This document shows, in pieces, positions 53,352 to 61,983 of a DNA stretch of 64,000 bases (the first letter of the stretch is position 1; the number at the start of each line of letters is the position of its first letter). The stretch is from Actinophytocola sp050699935 (GTDB lineage: Bacteria; Actinomycetota; Actinomycetes; Mycobacteriales; Pseudonocardiaceae). Position numbers and translations under genes: made by a program. The stretch lies in contig NZ_JBOHGB010000008.1 of NCBI RefSeq assembly GCF_050699935.1, positions 1 to 64,000 on the forward strand, given 5' to 3'. The notes beneath the pieces were generated by a model. It did no database searches. It was not told where the DNA came from and saw only the letters and a list, made by a program, of their open reading frames with translations.

Positions 53352-54611
53352 ATGAACTTGCAGATCGGGGACGAGCGCGAGGTTGACGCGATACGGCTCC
53401 CGCAGTGGGGGTGGGTCGCCCCGACGCCCGATGCTGTTGTGCCGTTCGCGGTGCTCGACGCGGCCGGGCGGCCAGTCGAGCCCATCCGGCTGTTCCTGCG
53501 TGATTTCGTTGCCCGCGGGCGGCGAGCCGGCAGTGTCCGCAGCTACTCGTACGCGCTGTTGCGCTGGTGGCGGTGGCTGATAGTCATCGAGGTGGAATGG
53601 GACCGAGCTACCTCGGCCGAGGTCCGTGAGTTCGTGCTGTGGTTGCAGCGCACCACCAAGCCCCGCCGGTCGGCGCGCACCAAGTCGGCGGCCACCGCGG
53701 GCACGGTCAACCCGATCACCCGCAAGACATACCTGGACGACCGCTATCAGCCTCGTACGGTCCGGCACAGCAACGCGGTACTGCGCACCTTCTACGAGTT
53801 CTGGATCGAGCGCGGCGAGGGCCCGCTGGTCAACCCGGTGCCGCAGGAACGCACGAACGGGCGGCGACCGAACGCGCACCACAACCCGCTGGAGCCGTTC
53901 CGGCCGCAGGGCAAGCTGCGGTACAACCCGCCGGTCCCCAAACGCCGGCCACGGGTGATCTCCGACCAACGCTGGGACGAGCTGTTCGCGGCACTTCGGT
54001 CGGATCGCGACCGGGCCATCGTCGCGATCGTGATCAGCAACGGCATCCGCGCGGCCGAGCTGTTGGGCATCCGCAGCGCGGACCTGGACTGGGGTGAGCA
54101 GCTGGTGCGAGTGCGACGCAAGGGCACCGGCGCCGAGCAGTGGCTCCCCGCCAGCGCCGACGCCTTCGTTTGGTTGCGCCTCGTCCTCGACCAAGCCGGC
54201 GAGATAGGCCCGAGCGACCCGATCTGGTGGACACTGCGTCGCCGACGCCGCTCCAGCGGCTCGCTTGGCCGGCAGCCGTTGAACTACGACGCGCTACGCG
54301 CGGTGTTCCGGCGTTTGAACGAGGTGCTCGGCACGAACTACTCGATGCACGACCTCCGCCATACCTGTGCGCTGCGGATGCTGCGCGACAAGAACCTCTC
54401 CGTGCGCGACGTCCAGGAGATCCTTGGCCACGCCCACCTGTCCACCACCCAGACCTACCTCGAAGAAGACCCCGAAGTGGTGATCAGCCGCGTGCACCAA
54501 CACCTGGCCGACCGCCAGCGCCGCAACGTCGTGCCGCCGGTCCCGGCGGCGGCGTCCGCGACGGCCTACAACCCCGACGACCTCGCGGTGTTGTTCGGAG
54601 GACCGCGATGA
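53352..54611 (+). CDS. Tyrosine recombinase, TnpA-like
   Basis: 419 residues, ATG at 53352 with GGAGG upstream. N-terminal SAM-like domain (VRSYSYALLRWWRWLIVIEV). Catalytic set: Arg in SNGIRAAELLGIR, HDLRHTCALRMLRD (H333, R336), GHAHL (H360) and nucleophile Tyr in TTQTYLEEDPE (Y369). Arranged as the first of two recombinases whose genes overlap, as TnpA/TnpB of Tn554-type transposons, which move by site-specific recombination without target duplication. First gene of the 8.0-kb insertion. Confidence 0.85.
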   Translation: MNLQIGDEREVDAIRLPQWGWVAPTPDAVVPFAVLDAAGRPVEPIRLFLRDFVARGRRAGSVRSYSYALLRWWRWLIVIEVEWDRATSAEVREFVLWLQRTTKPRRSARTKSAATAGTVNPITRKTYLDDRYQPRTVRHSNAVLRTFYEFWIERGEGPLVNPVPQERTNGRRPNAHHNPLEPFRPQGKLRYNPPVPKRRPRVISDQRWDELFAALRSDRDRAIVAIVISNGIRAAELLGIRSADLDWGEQLVRVRRKGTGAEQWLPASADAFVWLRLVLDQAGEIGPSDPIWWTLRRRRRSSGSLGRQPLNYDALRAVFRRLNEVLGTNYSMHDLRHTCALRMLRDKNLSVRDVQEILGHAHLSTTQTYLEEDPEVVISRVHQHLADRQRRNVVPPVPAAASATAYNPDDLAVLFGGPR

Positions 54612-57019
54612 CCACCACCAATGCGCCGCTCGCCGAGCCAGCCCGATTCGGGCATTTCCGGGCGCCGGAGGCCCCGGCGTCCGAGGTGCAGCGGGTCGGC
54701 TCGCTCGACACCGTGCCCGCCGCGGAGCTGCTGCGGTTGCTGCCCACGCTGTCGACGTGGCCGGCGCCCGGCACGACGAAGGCACGGGCCGGGGCCTACG
54801 GTGCCAGGCTGGTGTTGGGCTGGCTGGAGACCATGACCGCCGCCGGCTGGCAGGCCCGGTGGCTGGCCAGCGGCGCCGATCAGGAGGGCAAGGGCTGGAT
54901 CGACGCCCTGGTCGCCAGCCAGACCCCCCGGTCTCCGGCCGTAGTGCGCGACGAGATCACGGCTGGGCTGGCCGGGCTGCTGCTATGCCGGGTGATGTTG
55001 CCGAGCTACGACTTCCTGGTCGGCTACGGCGCGATGAACCTGTTCCGCAACGTGCGCCGCGAACTCACACCCGAGGTGTTCGACCGGGCGGAGGCCGCCG
55101 CCCGCCAGAGAGGGATGGCCGGGCGGCAGGTCGCCGAGGTCCTCACCGTCTTGTCCAAGATCGTCCTGCACACCGGCAAGTACGTCGACCAGATCAGCGC
55201 CGAGGACATCATGGTGTTCCGGGCCTGGAATATCAGCCGCTACTCCCGGCACAAGAGCGGCTTGCACGGGGCCTGGGACGTGCTGCGCGACATTGGTGTG
55301 CTCGACGCCGACGCCACGCTGCGGGCCACCCTGCGCCTGGGCCAGCCGACGATCGACGAGCTGGTCGACCGGCGCCAGATCCGCTGCCGCTCGGTGCGCG
55401 ACGTGCTGGTGCGTTACCTGTCCGAGCGGGCACCTAGCCTGGATTTCAGCTCACTGCGGCAACTCGCCGCGACCCTGGCCGGGACGTTCTGGGCCGACAT
55501 CGAACACCACCATCCCGGTATCGACACCCTCGACTTGCCCACCGAGATCGCCGACGCCTGGAAACACCGCCTGACCTACGTAACCAAGAAAGGCGTCGCC
55601 GGCCGGGAACGCAAGGGACGCCTGGAGGTCCTCTCCCGGGTGCGCACGTTCTACCTCGACATCCAGGAGTGGGCCCACGAAGACGCTACGTGGGCGCCGT
55701 GGGCGGTGCGCAGCCCGATCCGCCGCAGCGAGACCGAAGGGATCGCCAAGCAGAACCGGGCTCGGACCGCTGCGGTGCACCAGCGCATCCGGGAACGCCT
55801 GCCCCACCTGCCCGTCCTGGTCGACACAGCCGAACGGCATCGCGCCTACATGGCCGGCCTACTGGCCGCCGCCCGCGCCACCCCGATCGGCCAGACATTC
55901 GACCATGACGACACCCGCTACCGGCGCACCGCCTACAAATGGGACGGCCACCGCAGTGCCACCCAACACGGCCCGGACGCCGTCCTGGTGGAGAACACCG
56001 GCACCGGCGAGACGAGTGAGCTGCTCCGCGCCGAAGAGGACGCCTTCTGGTCCTGGGCGGTTATCGAAGTGCTGCGCCACACCGGGGTCCGGGTCGAGGA
56101 ACTGCTGGAGATCACCCACCTCGCGCCGGTGTCCTACCGGCTGCCCGAGACCGGCGAAGTCGTCCCGTTGCTGCAGATCGTGCCGTCCAAGAGCAACGAG
56201 GAGCGGCTGCTCCTAGTCACCCCGGAGCTGGCCAGCGTGCTCGCCACCGTCATCCACCGCATCCGGGCCGCCGACGGCCAGGTGCCGCTGGCCGCCCGCT
56301 ACGACCCACACGAGCGCGTCACCGGGCCGCTGCTGCCGCACCTGTTCCAACGCAAGATCGGCTGGCGCCGCGAGATCATCAGCACCAGGGTCCTCTATCG
56401 CCTGCTCAACGACAGCCTGCTCCGCGCAGAATTGACCGACCGCGTCGGCCAACCGCTGCGCTACACCCCACACGACTTCCGCAGAATCTTCGCCACCGAC
56501 GCCGTCACCGGCGGACTCCCGGTGCACATCGCCGCCAAGATCCTCGGCCATCACAACTTGTCCACCACACATTCCTACCTGGCTGTCTTCCAGGCCGAAC
56601 TGATCCAGTCCTACCGCGCCTACCTGGACAACCGACGCGCTTACCGCCCCACCGCCGAGTACCGCGAACCGACCGAAGAGGAGTGGACCGAGTTCCAGAA
56701 GCACTTCGAGCTACGCAAGGTTGAACTCGGCACGTGCGGGCGACCCTACGGAACCCCTTGCGCGCACGAGCACGCCTGTGTCCGCTGCCCCATGCTGCGG
56801 GTATCGCCCGCCCAGCGGGCCCGACTCGTCGAGATCGCCCACAACCTCGCGGACCGGATCAACGAGGCCCGCGCCAACGGTTGGCTCGGCGAAGTGCAAG
56901 GTCTGCAGGTGAGCCTGGAGGCCGCCCGCAAGAAGCTCGCGTCGCTGGACCGGCTGGCACGCAATCACGCTGTCGCAGGGCCAGTCGAGATCGGGATGCC
57001 CGCCATCGGGCGCACGTGA
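54608..57019 (+). CDS. Large tyrosine recombinase, TnpB-like
   Basis: 803 residues; the ATG overlaps the tnpA-like stop (ATGA). The long N-terminal part is helical. Catalytic core: Arg in HTGVRVEELLEITHL, HDFRRIFATDAVTGG (H622, R625), GHHNLSTTHSYLAVF (H648, Y657). The tail has a likely zinc cluster, LGTCGRPYGTPCAHEHACVR then CPML, followed by a helical end. Length and arrangement match the second recombinase of Tn554-like elements. A separate TnpC-type protein is not obvious. Confidence 0.85.
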   Translation: MTTTNAPLAEPARFGHFRAPEAPASEVQRVGSLDTVPAAELLRLLPTLSTWPAPGTTKARAGAYGARLVLGWLETMTAAGWQARWLASGADQEGKGWIDALVASQTPRSPAVVRDEITAGLAGLLLCRVMLPSYDFLVGYGAMNLFRNVRRELTPEVFDRAEAAARQRGMAGRQVAEVLTVLSKIVLHTGKYVDQISAEDIMVFRAWNISRYSRHKSGLHGAWDVLRDIGVLDADATLRATLRLGQPTIDELVDRRQIRCRSVRDVLVRYLSERAPSLDFSSLRQLAATLAGTFWADIEHHHPGIDTLDLPTEIADAWKHRLTYVTKKGVAGRERKGRLEVLSRVRTFYLDIQEWAHEDATWAPWAVRSPIRRSETEGIAKQNRARTAAVHQRIRERLPHLPVLVDTAERHRAYMAGLLAAARATPIGQTFDHDDTRYRRTAYKWDGHRSATQHGPDAVLVENTGTGETSELLRAEEDAFWSWAVIEVLRHTGVRVEELLEITHLAPVSYRLPETGEVVPLLQIVPSKSNEERLLLVTPELASVLATVIHRIRAADGQVPLAARYDPHERVTGPLLPHLFQRKIGWRREIISTRVLYRLLNDSLLRAELTDRVGQPLRYTPHDFRRIFATDAVTGGLPVHIAAKILGHHNLSTTHSYLAVFQAELIQSYRAYLDNRRAYRPTAEYREPTEEEWTEFQKHFELRKVELGTCGRPYGTPCAHEHACVRCPMLRVSPAQRARLVEIAHNLADRINEARANGWLGEVQGLQVSLEAARKKLASLDRLARNHAVAGPVEIGMPAIGRT

Positions 57020-57063
57020 ACAGCGAACTCCCGGGCAGGTTGGCCCTGGGGGATGATGGCGCC

Positions 57064-58458
57064 ATGGTTGCTCTTCGGTCCCGGCGGCTCGAAACCCTGT
57101 TCGGCGCTCACCTCAGCGAGCTGCGCGCTGCGCACATCCACTCGCTGGTCGAGTCGAGCACGCAGGAATCGTTCGATCTTGAGTTCAAGGGCGAGCCCTA
57201 CGGCCGCGGAGACTCCGACCGACGTGCGCTCGCCGGCGACGTCGCCGCGCTGGCCAACACCGCCGGCGGCCTGATCCTCATCGGCGTGACAGAGGATGCC
57301 CAGTCCCGCGCCGAGGACGACCCCGGAGCGGAACTGTCCGGCGCTGAAGTACGGCGGATCGAGCAGGTCGTGGCCAGCCTGGTCGCCCCGGTTCCGGTGT
57401 TCGACGTCTGGCAGGTGGTCAAGGAGCCCCATCCGAACGCACCAGCCGGCAGCCCGCCCGCCGACGGCACCCAGGGCTTCATCTTGATCGCCGTGGCCCG
57501 CGGCACGCAGTATCCACACGCCGTCCTGGTCAACGACGGTCTGCGATTCCCCAAGCGCAACGGCTCAACCACCCGATACCTGTCCGAGCCCGAGGTCGCC
57601 GCGGCCTATCGGGACCGGCTCGCCGGCTGGGAGCAGCGGGCCCGACGGGTTACCGAGATCGAGCAGGACGCTCTCGCCCGTCTCGACACCACTGACCAGG
57701 ACCCATGGGTGGTGGTCACCCTCGTCCCCGACCAGCCCGGCGAGTTCGTCATCACCCAGGCCGCCTACTCCGCCTTCCAACGCGAACTCAGGACCACCCC
57801 GGTGCGGCTTTTCACGACCGGCACGACCTTCACCCGGTTCGCCACCGGGCGACGCCGGCTGCTCGCCGACGGGACGCACAACAACCCACTCGCCCGCTAT
57901 GGATCACTCGAACTGCACACCGACGGCTCCGGCGTCTACGCGGTGAACGTCCATGACCTATCCCGCGGACGGTCGTGGGAAACACCGAACGACGAAACCC
58001 CCCGAGTACGGTTGATAAGCGACGACGCGCTCACAGTCGGTCTGGTGTCCGGGCTGCTCTATCTCGCCCGGCACGCCCAAGACCGGGCCGCCGCAGGCGG
58101 GGGTGTACTGGTCCGAGCCCAACTGCACCCCGTCTCCGACCAGCAGCCTATCCAGATCGGACACCGGACACCCTTCAACGACCCCCGAAGCCCGCAGGCG
58201 CTCACTACAGCCCCACCGCCGGCCGAGACAGCCGCCGCACTCGACGACCTCATCCAACCCGGACCAGAACTCCTCGCCACAGCTTGCCGGCTGGTCGACG
58301 AGATCGGACAAGCCTTCGGCATCCCGGAAATGGGCCAACTCACCACCACCGGCGAACTACGGCAACGCCACTGGGACGAAGACTTCGGAAGCCTCATGAT
58401 CCCCTGGGCCAAACAACACGGCATCACCGTCACCGAAGACGTGATCAAGATCGAGTAA
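57064..58458 (+). CDS. AlbA_2/Schlafen-type protein
   Basis: 464 residues from the ATG at 57064. ESFDLEFKGEPYGRGDSDRR then ALAGDVAALANTAGGLILIG matches the AlbA_2 (Schlafen-like) domain, a nucleic-acid-binding fold that in several antiphage proteins acts as a nuclease (E..K pair visible in LEFKGE). The C-terminal 250 residues (QDPWVVVTLVPDQPGEFVIT ...) are of unknown type. It follows the recombinases by 44 bases on the same strand, so it is a passenger or accessory of the transposon. Confidence 0.75.
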   Translation: MVALRSRRLETLFGAHLSELRAAHIHSLVESSTQESFDLEFKGEPYGRGDSDRRALAGDVAALANTAGGLILIGVTEDAQSRAEDDPGAELSGAEVRRIEQVVASLVAPVPVFDVWQVVKEPHPNAPAGSPPADGTQGFILIAVARGTQYPHAVLVNDGLRFPKRNGSTTRYLSEPEVAAAYRDRLAGWEQRARRVTEIEQDALARLDTTDQDPWVVVTLVPDQPGEFVITQAAYSAFQRELRTTPVRLFTTGTTFTRFATGRRRLLADGTHNNPLARYGSLELHTDGSGVYAVNVHDLSRGRSWETPNDETPRVRLISDDALTVGLVSGLLYLARHAQDRAAAGGGVLVRAQLHPVSDQQPIQIGHRTPFNDPRSPQALTTAPPPAETAAALDDLIQPGPELLATACRLVDEIGQAFGIPEMGQLTTTGELRQRHWDEDFGSLMIPWAKQHGITVTEDVIKIE

Positions 58459-58473
58459 CTGAGGTCGCTCGTA

Positions 58474-58500
58474 GTATCCGCCGAATTTCGGGCGGTATAC
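58474..58500 (+). terminator. Hairpin after the AlbA_2 gene
   Basis: GTATCCGCC (58474-58482) and GGCGGTATAC (58491-58500) pair with one bulged base around GAATTTCG, starting 15 bases after the stop codon. Likely terminator. Confidence 0.5.
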
Positions 58501-58641
58501 CCTGACCTGTGATAACTCGCCTGCCGGAGCGGTCTCGTCGTGACCGGCTGTGGGCGATGACGGTGCCGCCGGTGGGTGCCGTGATGGCGATCGGCTCGTC
58601 CGTGCTCCAGTAGCCTGCTGATCGTCCTTGGGGGCTGGAGG

Positions 58642-58770
58642 TTGTTGTTGGCCACGCGGGTGTTCGCCGACGAGGAACTGGAGCGCCTTCAGGAGTTCCC
58701 CGGGATCGGGCGGGACGAGCTGTTCCGGCACTTCACCCTCACCGACGCCGACCGCGCGTCAGGCGGGTGC
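58642..58770 (+). pseudogene. Tn3-family transposase N-terminal remnant (DUF4158-like)
   Basis: From a TTG after GGAGG: ATRVFADEELERLQEFPGIG then RDELFRHFTLTDAD. This is the typical opening of Tn3 TnpA proteins (DUF4158). After about 43 codons the family sequence ends abruptly and unrelated DNA follows. Confidence 0.6.
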
Positions 58771-58854
58771 ACCCGGGTCGGGTGCGGTCGTCCCACTTGT
58801 CGAGGGCCTCGCGTAGTCGCAGGGCTCGGTCGGGGTCGAGGTCTGCGCGGTGCG

Positions 58855-59150
58855 CGCGCCGTCGACGCGTTCCTGGACTCTCCGAAGATCAACGGCAACG
58901 TGAACACGCGGCGCGCCTACGCTGGCGTGCTGGATCGGGCTGCCGAGCTGCTCGACCCGGACCGCGCGTTGGCCGCGCGGCCAACCAGCAAGACGTGCTC
59001 ACCATGCTCACACCCGTGGTCGCTGACGCCCTCGGCTAACACCACCCGGTTACCACCACCAAGATCGCCACACAGGCTGGCGCTTCCTGGAATCGCTACG
59101 TCCCAGGCGATCACTCACCGCCACAATCAGGACGAACCCGCGATAGTTGA
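58855..59150 (+). pseudogene. Broken integrase remnant, copy A
   Basis: VDAFLDSPKINGNVNTRRAY then AGVLDRAAELLDPDRALAA is an N-terminal core-binding domain of a site-specific recombinase. In another frame DVLTMLTPVVADALG, a TAA stop, then HPVTTTKIATQAGASWNRYV and PGDHSPPQ follow: its C-terminal end with the catalytic part lost. The same C-terminal end recurs at 61075-61230. Confidence 0.55.
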
Positions 59151-59224
59151 ATAGGCGATGTCACCAGTCTCCGGTCGGTGTCCAGGCGCGGGTCGCGGTC
59201 CGCCGCCTGGACCACTGCGGTCGG

Positions 59225-60631
59225 TCACTGTGGCCCTTCAAACCAGCCCTCGGTGGTCCGCGTCGCGACGCTGCCCTCGATGGACTTCAGCACCTCGGTG
59301 AACCGTTCGGGCAGGCCGTGGCCATAGGCAGCGGAGTGCAGCCACCGCAACACGTCGGTTAGTTGCCACGCCCCGCCGCCTGACTCGACCTCGGCCGCCA
59401 CCTCGACCACCCGTCGTGCCAGCAGCACGCGGTCCTCGGGCCGGGCGTTCCCGGCGTGCAGCGCGAGGCGGAGCAACTCGGCGAACCGCTCGGCGTAGGG
59501 CGAGGCGTGCGTGTTCTGGAAGTCCGCGACGACGGTGTCCACCGGCTTGTGGATAAACGTTGTAGGCCCGTTGAAGGTGAAATTCTCCACGGTGGCGTGC
59601 GAGATCACCACGCGACGGCCGGTGAACTCCGTGGCGCGCAAGGTGTCCTTCACTGCCGACACCCGGCCCAGCGCCTCGCGGTCGGCCCAGGACGCGGACG
59701 CCGCCAACGCCCGCAACGCCTCGGCGCCGCGCAGACCGGCCTCCAGCGGAACGCTGTGGTAGAGCTGGTAGAGCTCGGTGACCGCCTCTGTGCGGTCGAC
59801 CGGTGACTTGCCGCCCGCCGCGCGCTGGATCGTGCCGAACAGCTCCCGCAGCGAAGCCGGGTCGGCGGACTCGATCGGGAACACGATCGTGCGGTCGTCG
59901 GCGCCGCCGAACAGCACGAGGCACGGGAACAGCTCCGGGGCGACGCCGAGCTCGCGGGCGACGTCGTACAGGCCGCTCTTGTCGTACGGCGCCCGGCGCA
60001 GCCAGCGCAGCGCGGCCAGCGGGCGCAGCAGTTCCGGCTCCAGGTGCTGCCGCCAGTACTTCAGCGCACGCCGCAAGTCCGGCGGGCGTTCCACCACGAA
60101 GACGCGCAACAACGGGCCGGACAAGGTGTTCAGCTCGTTGAAGTGCAGGCGCACGTACGTCGCGAGCGCGGCGTCCTCCTCGGTGTAGAGCAGCGCGCCC
60201 CACAGCCGCGGCCAGGCCGCCACCTCCACCGCCGCAGCGACGTCGAGGGCGTCGAACAACGCCTCCGGACGGCCGAGCGGCATCATCATGTAGCCCGTGG
60301 TGGTCGGCACCTCGGCCTTGACCAGGACCAGGTCGTCCGGCTCCACGGCATCGGCCAGCCGGGCCTCGTCCGGGAGGTTCTCGCCGAGCAGGTCCTCGAC
60401 CATGGTCCGGGCCACCTCCCACCCGTCCGCGGCCGACGCGTCGAGCGCGCGCCGGGCGAACTCGGCGACCGTCGTGTCCGGCTCGACGTCCAGCCCGATC
60501 AGCGTCGACCCGAACCGCTGCACGACGGCGGGCCAGTCGGCGCCGTCGACCAGTGCGTACGCCGCCTCGTGCCCGAGCGAGCCACTGATCTCGGCCCAGT
60601 CGCCGACCCACACGATCGCGTTCAGCCGCAC
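59225..60631 (-). CDS. Unknown protein with an ENFxFxGPTTFI module (large partner)
   Basis: 468 residues from a GTG at 60631 with GAGGAGGG upstream. No membrane segment. Residues 1-110 open with RLNAIVWVGDWAEISGSLGH; the middle has FNELNTLSGPLLRVFVVERP and GVAPELFPCLVLFGGADDRT, a mixed alpha/beta look. At residues 349-378 is ENFTFNGPTTFIHKPVDTVV followed by ADFQNTHAS, almost the same as the start of the small protein encoded just upstream. After it comes a helical C-terminus ending VATRTTEGWFEGPQ. No known family recognised. Gap to the small gene is 28 bases, so they form an operon. I infer a two-component conflict or signalling pair that interacts through the shared module. Confidence 0.65.
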   Translation of the reverse strand: MRLNAIVWVGDWAEISGSLGHEAAYALVDGADWPAVVQRFGSTLIGLDVEPDTTVAEFARRALDASAADGWEVARTMVEDLLGENLPDEARLADAVEPDDLVLVKAEVPTTTGYMMMPLGRPEALFDALDVAAAVEVAAWPRLWGALLYTEEDAALATYVRLHFNELNTLSGPLLRVFVVERPPDLRRALKYWRQHLEPELLRPLAALRWLRRAPYDKSGLYDVARELGVAPELFPCLVLFGGADDRTIVFPIESADPASLRELFGTIQRAAGGKSPVDRTEAVTELYQLYHSVPLEAGLRGAEALRALAASASWADREALGRVSAVKDTLRATEFTGRRVVISHATVENFTFNGPTTFIHKPVDTVVADFQNTHASPYAERFAELLRLALHAGNARPEDRVLLARRVVEVAAEVESGGGAWQLTDVLRWLHSAAYGHGLPERFTEVLKSIEGSVATRTTEGWFEGPQ

Positions 60632-60659
60632 CCACGTCCCTCCTCGTGCTGTCGCGGTG

Positions 60660-60992
60660 TCAGGCGAACATCGAAGAGACGCTGTCCACGATCGTGGACG
60701 CGGGCGCGGCGATGTCTGCGGCCCGCGACACGATCCGGCTGATCGCGCCGAGCTTCGACTCGACCGCGGCAGGCTCGTCGGTGTCCGCCGCTGCGGCGGT
60801 CTCGTCGATCAGGCGGGCGGTGTCCTCGCGTTCCGCGTCGCTCAGGTCGCGACTGGACAGCACCAGCTCCATCAGCCGGGCGAGCTGCTCGCCGTGCGCC
60901 GAGGCGTGGGTGTTCTGGAAGTCCCGGATGACGGTGTCCACCGGCTTGTTGATGAACGTCGTCGGACCGTGGAAGTGGAAGTTCTCGGTCAT
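60660..60992 (-). CDS. Unknown small protein with an ENFxFxGPTTFI module
   Basis: 110 residues, ATG at 60992 with AAGGGGGA upstream. Residues 3-22, ENFHFHGPTTFINKPVDTVI, then RDFQNTHAS, match the central module of the larger downstream protein with only a few changes. The rest is helical and acidic (ELVLSSRDLSDAEREDTARL) and ends in a hydrophobic helix (ISRIVSRAADIAAPASTIVD). The shared beta-like segment followed by helices suggests adaptor-type pairing with the larger protein. No family recognised. Confidence 0.65.
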   Translation of the reverse strand: MTENFHFHGPTTFINKPVDTVIRDFQNTHASAHGEQLARLMELVLSSRDLSDAEREDTARLIDETAAAADTDEPAAVESKLGAISRIVSRAADIAAPASTIVDSVSSMFA

Positions 60993-61074
60993 TCGCTGTC
61001 CCCCTTGCCCGGAAGGATAGCGAAGGTCAACGGCCAGCCGTTCGAGCGCCGATCCGCCAGCACGTCCTGGAGAT

Positions 61075-61230
61075 GCGCCCCCGTCGTCACGGACGCCCTC
61101 GGCTACCACCCGGTCACCGCGACCAGGCTCGCCAACCAGGCGGGCGCCACCTGGAGCCGATACGTCCCCCCGGCGATCACACGCAGCCACCGTCAGGCGA
61201 ATCCGCGACCGTTGAATACGCGACCTCACC
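61075..61230 (+). pseudogene. Broken integrase remnant, copy B
   Basis: VVTDALGYHPVTATRLANQA then GATWSRYVPP, close to the C-terminal end in copy A (VVADALG-HHPVTTTKIATQA). Only this tail is present. The two copies lie in the same orientation and flank the two-gene cassette. Confidence 0.55.
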
Positions 61231-61269
61231 CGTCGTCGACCCCTACCTGGAGCGATGAAGATCAACTTC

Positions 61270-61278
61270 TAGTCCGGT
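61270..61278 (-). repeat. Right end inverted repeat of the insertion
   Basis: TAGTCCGGT, reverse complement of 53262-53270, five bases before family sequence of the split gene resumes. Confidence 0.6.
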
Positions 61279-61283
61279 AAAGG

Positions 61284-61451
61284 CTGTCCTGCCGCTTCTG
61301 CCCTCTCGCAGCCAGGAACGACTTGGTCCAGTCCGCACGGCTGAACCCCGACCTGGCGCAGGAGTATGCGGACGCCGAAACCCGCATGGGCGAGCCCTTC
61401 AAGAAGAACCTGCCTATGCGCAGCATCATCGAACTCGCGCGGCAACGCTGA
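61284..61451 (+). pseudogene. PAPS-reductase-like protein, C-terminal part (split)
   Basis: Reads LSCRFCPLAARNDLVQSARL, NPDLAQEYADAETRMGEPFK and KNLPMRSIIELARQR, then stops. The CxxC and following helix are the usual end of plasmid/phage PAPS-reductase-like proteins. Joined to 52493-53254 it gives a complete protein of about 310 residues (GMRR + LSCRFC). It has no start of its own, so it is dead while the insertion is present. Confidence 0.8.
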
Positions 61452-61535
61452 TTGGGCCTACGCCTGGGCCTTGAGGCACATGGGCGATCGCGCGTCCGCC
61501 CGCAGGGTGTGGGGCGCGCGCAGCCTGCCACGCCG

Positions 61536-61605
61536 CCGCGGTGGGTCAAGCCGCAGCTATCGAGGCCCCTCGCCGCCGCGGCGCGGGCGGCTTGACCCAC
61601 CGCGG
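61536..61605. repeat. 19-bp perfect inverted repeat with extended flanks
   Basis: CCGCGGTGGGTCAAGCCGC (61536-61554) and its exact complement (61587-61605) enclose a 32-base GC-rich loop; further out, GCCACG and CGTGGC also pair. It may be a terminator for the split gene, but the long stem also recalls the palindrome at 48.8 kb. Confidence 0.7.
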
Positions 61606-61747
61606 CTCACGTGGCTGACGCGATAAGCGCCCCACATCCCGGGGCCGACACCAGCGGCATTGCCGTCACGGTGGTCGCTGCTCAGCGTGGCTCCCGAATC
61701 GGTTTGAAGTCCTCCGGAGTCGCCGCAACACGACGAAGGAATCAGTC

Positions 61748-61888
61748 ATGCGCAACGCCATTTTCCGAGACAAGAACGGTGTTCTGGTTCGTGTGCAGCG
61801 GACCGCATCCGGATATTTGATCACCTATCCCGATGGGCGCACGCTCACTATCTCCTCGCGCGGGCCCGGCATTCGTATCCGTGCATAA
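61748..61888 (+). CDS. Small 46-residue protein
   Basis: ATG at 61748 after GAAGGA; codes MRNAIFRDKNGVLVRVQRTA then SGYLITYPDGRTLTISSRGP and ends GIRIRA. Regular beta-strand pattern, clean ribosome site, sits just before the SpdB-like gene. Likely real; role unknown. Confidence 0.5.
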   Translation: MRNAIFRDKNGVLVRVQRTASGYLITYPDGRTLTISSRGPGIRIRA

Positions 61889-61983
61889 GGGAATCGAACT
61901 CCCTGTAAACCACCCCATCCCCGCGGTGCGGTCATCGTAGCCGATTCTGCTCGGCTAATGAGAAAATTTTAGGAAGGGTTATC

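Larger units (their letters stand above)
53255..61283. mobile_element. 8.0-kb composite insertion splitting the PAPS-reductase-like gene
   Basis: The gene to the left ends with GMRR and its continuation LSCRFC resumes on the right, so the insertion point is fixed to within a few bases. Near the ends, ACCGGACTA (53262-53270) faces TAGTCCGGT (61270-61278), a 9-bp inverted repeat at similar distances (about 8 and 5 bases) from the junctions. Inside are two coupled tyrosine recombinases, an AlbA_2 protein, transposon scraps and a two-gene cassette. No target duplication longer than a base or two is visible. Confidence 0.8.
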
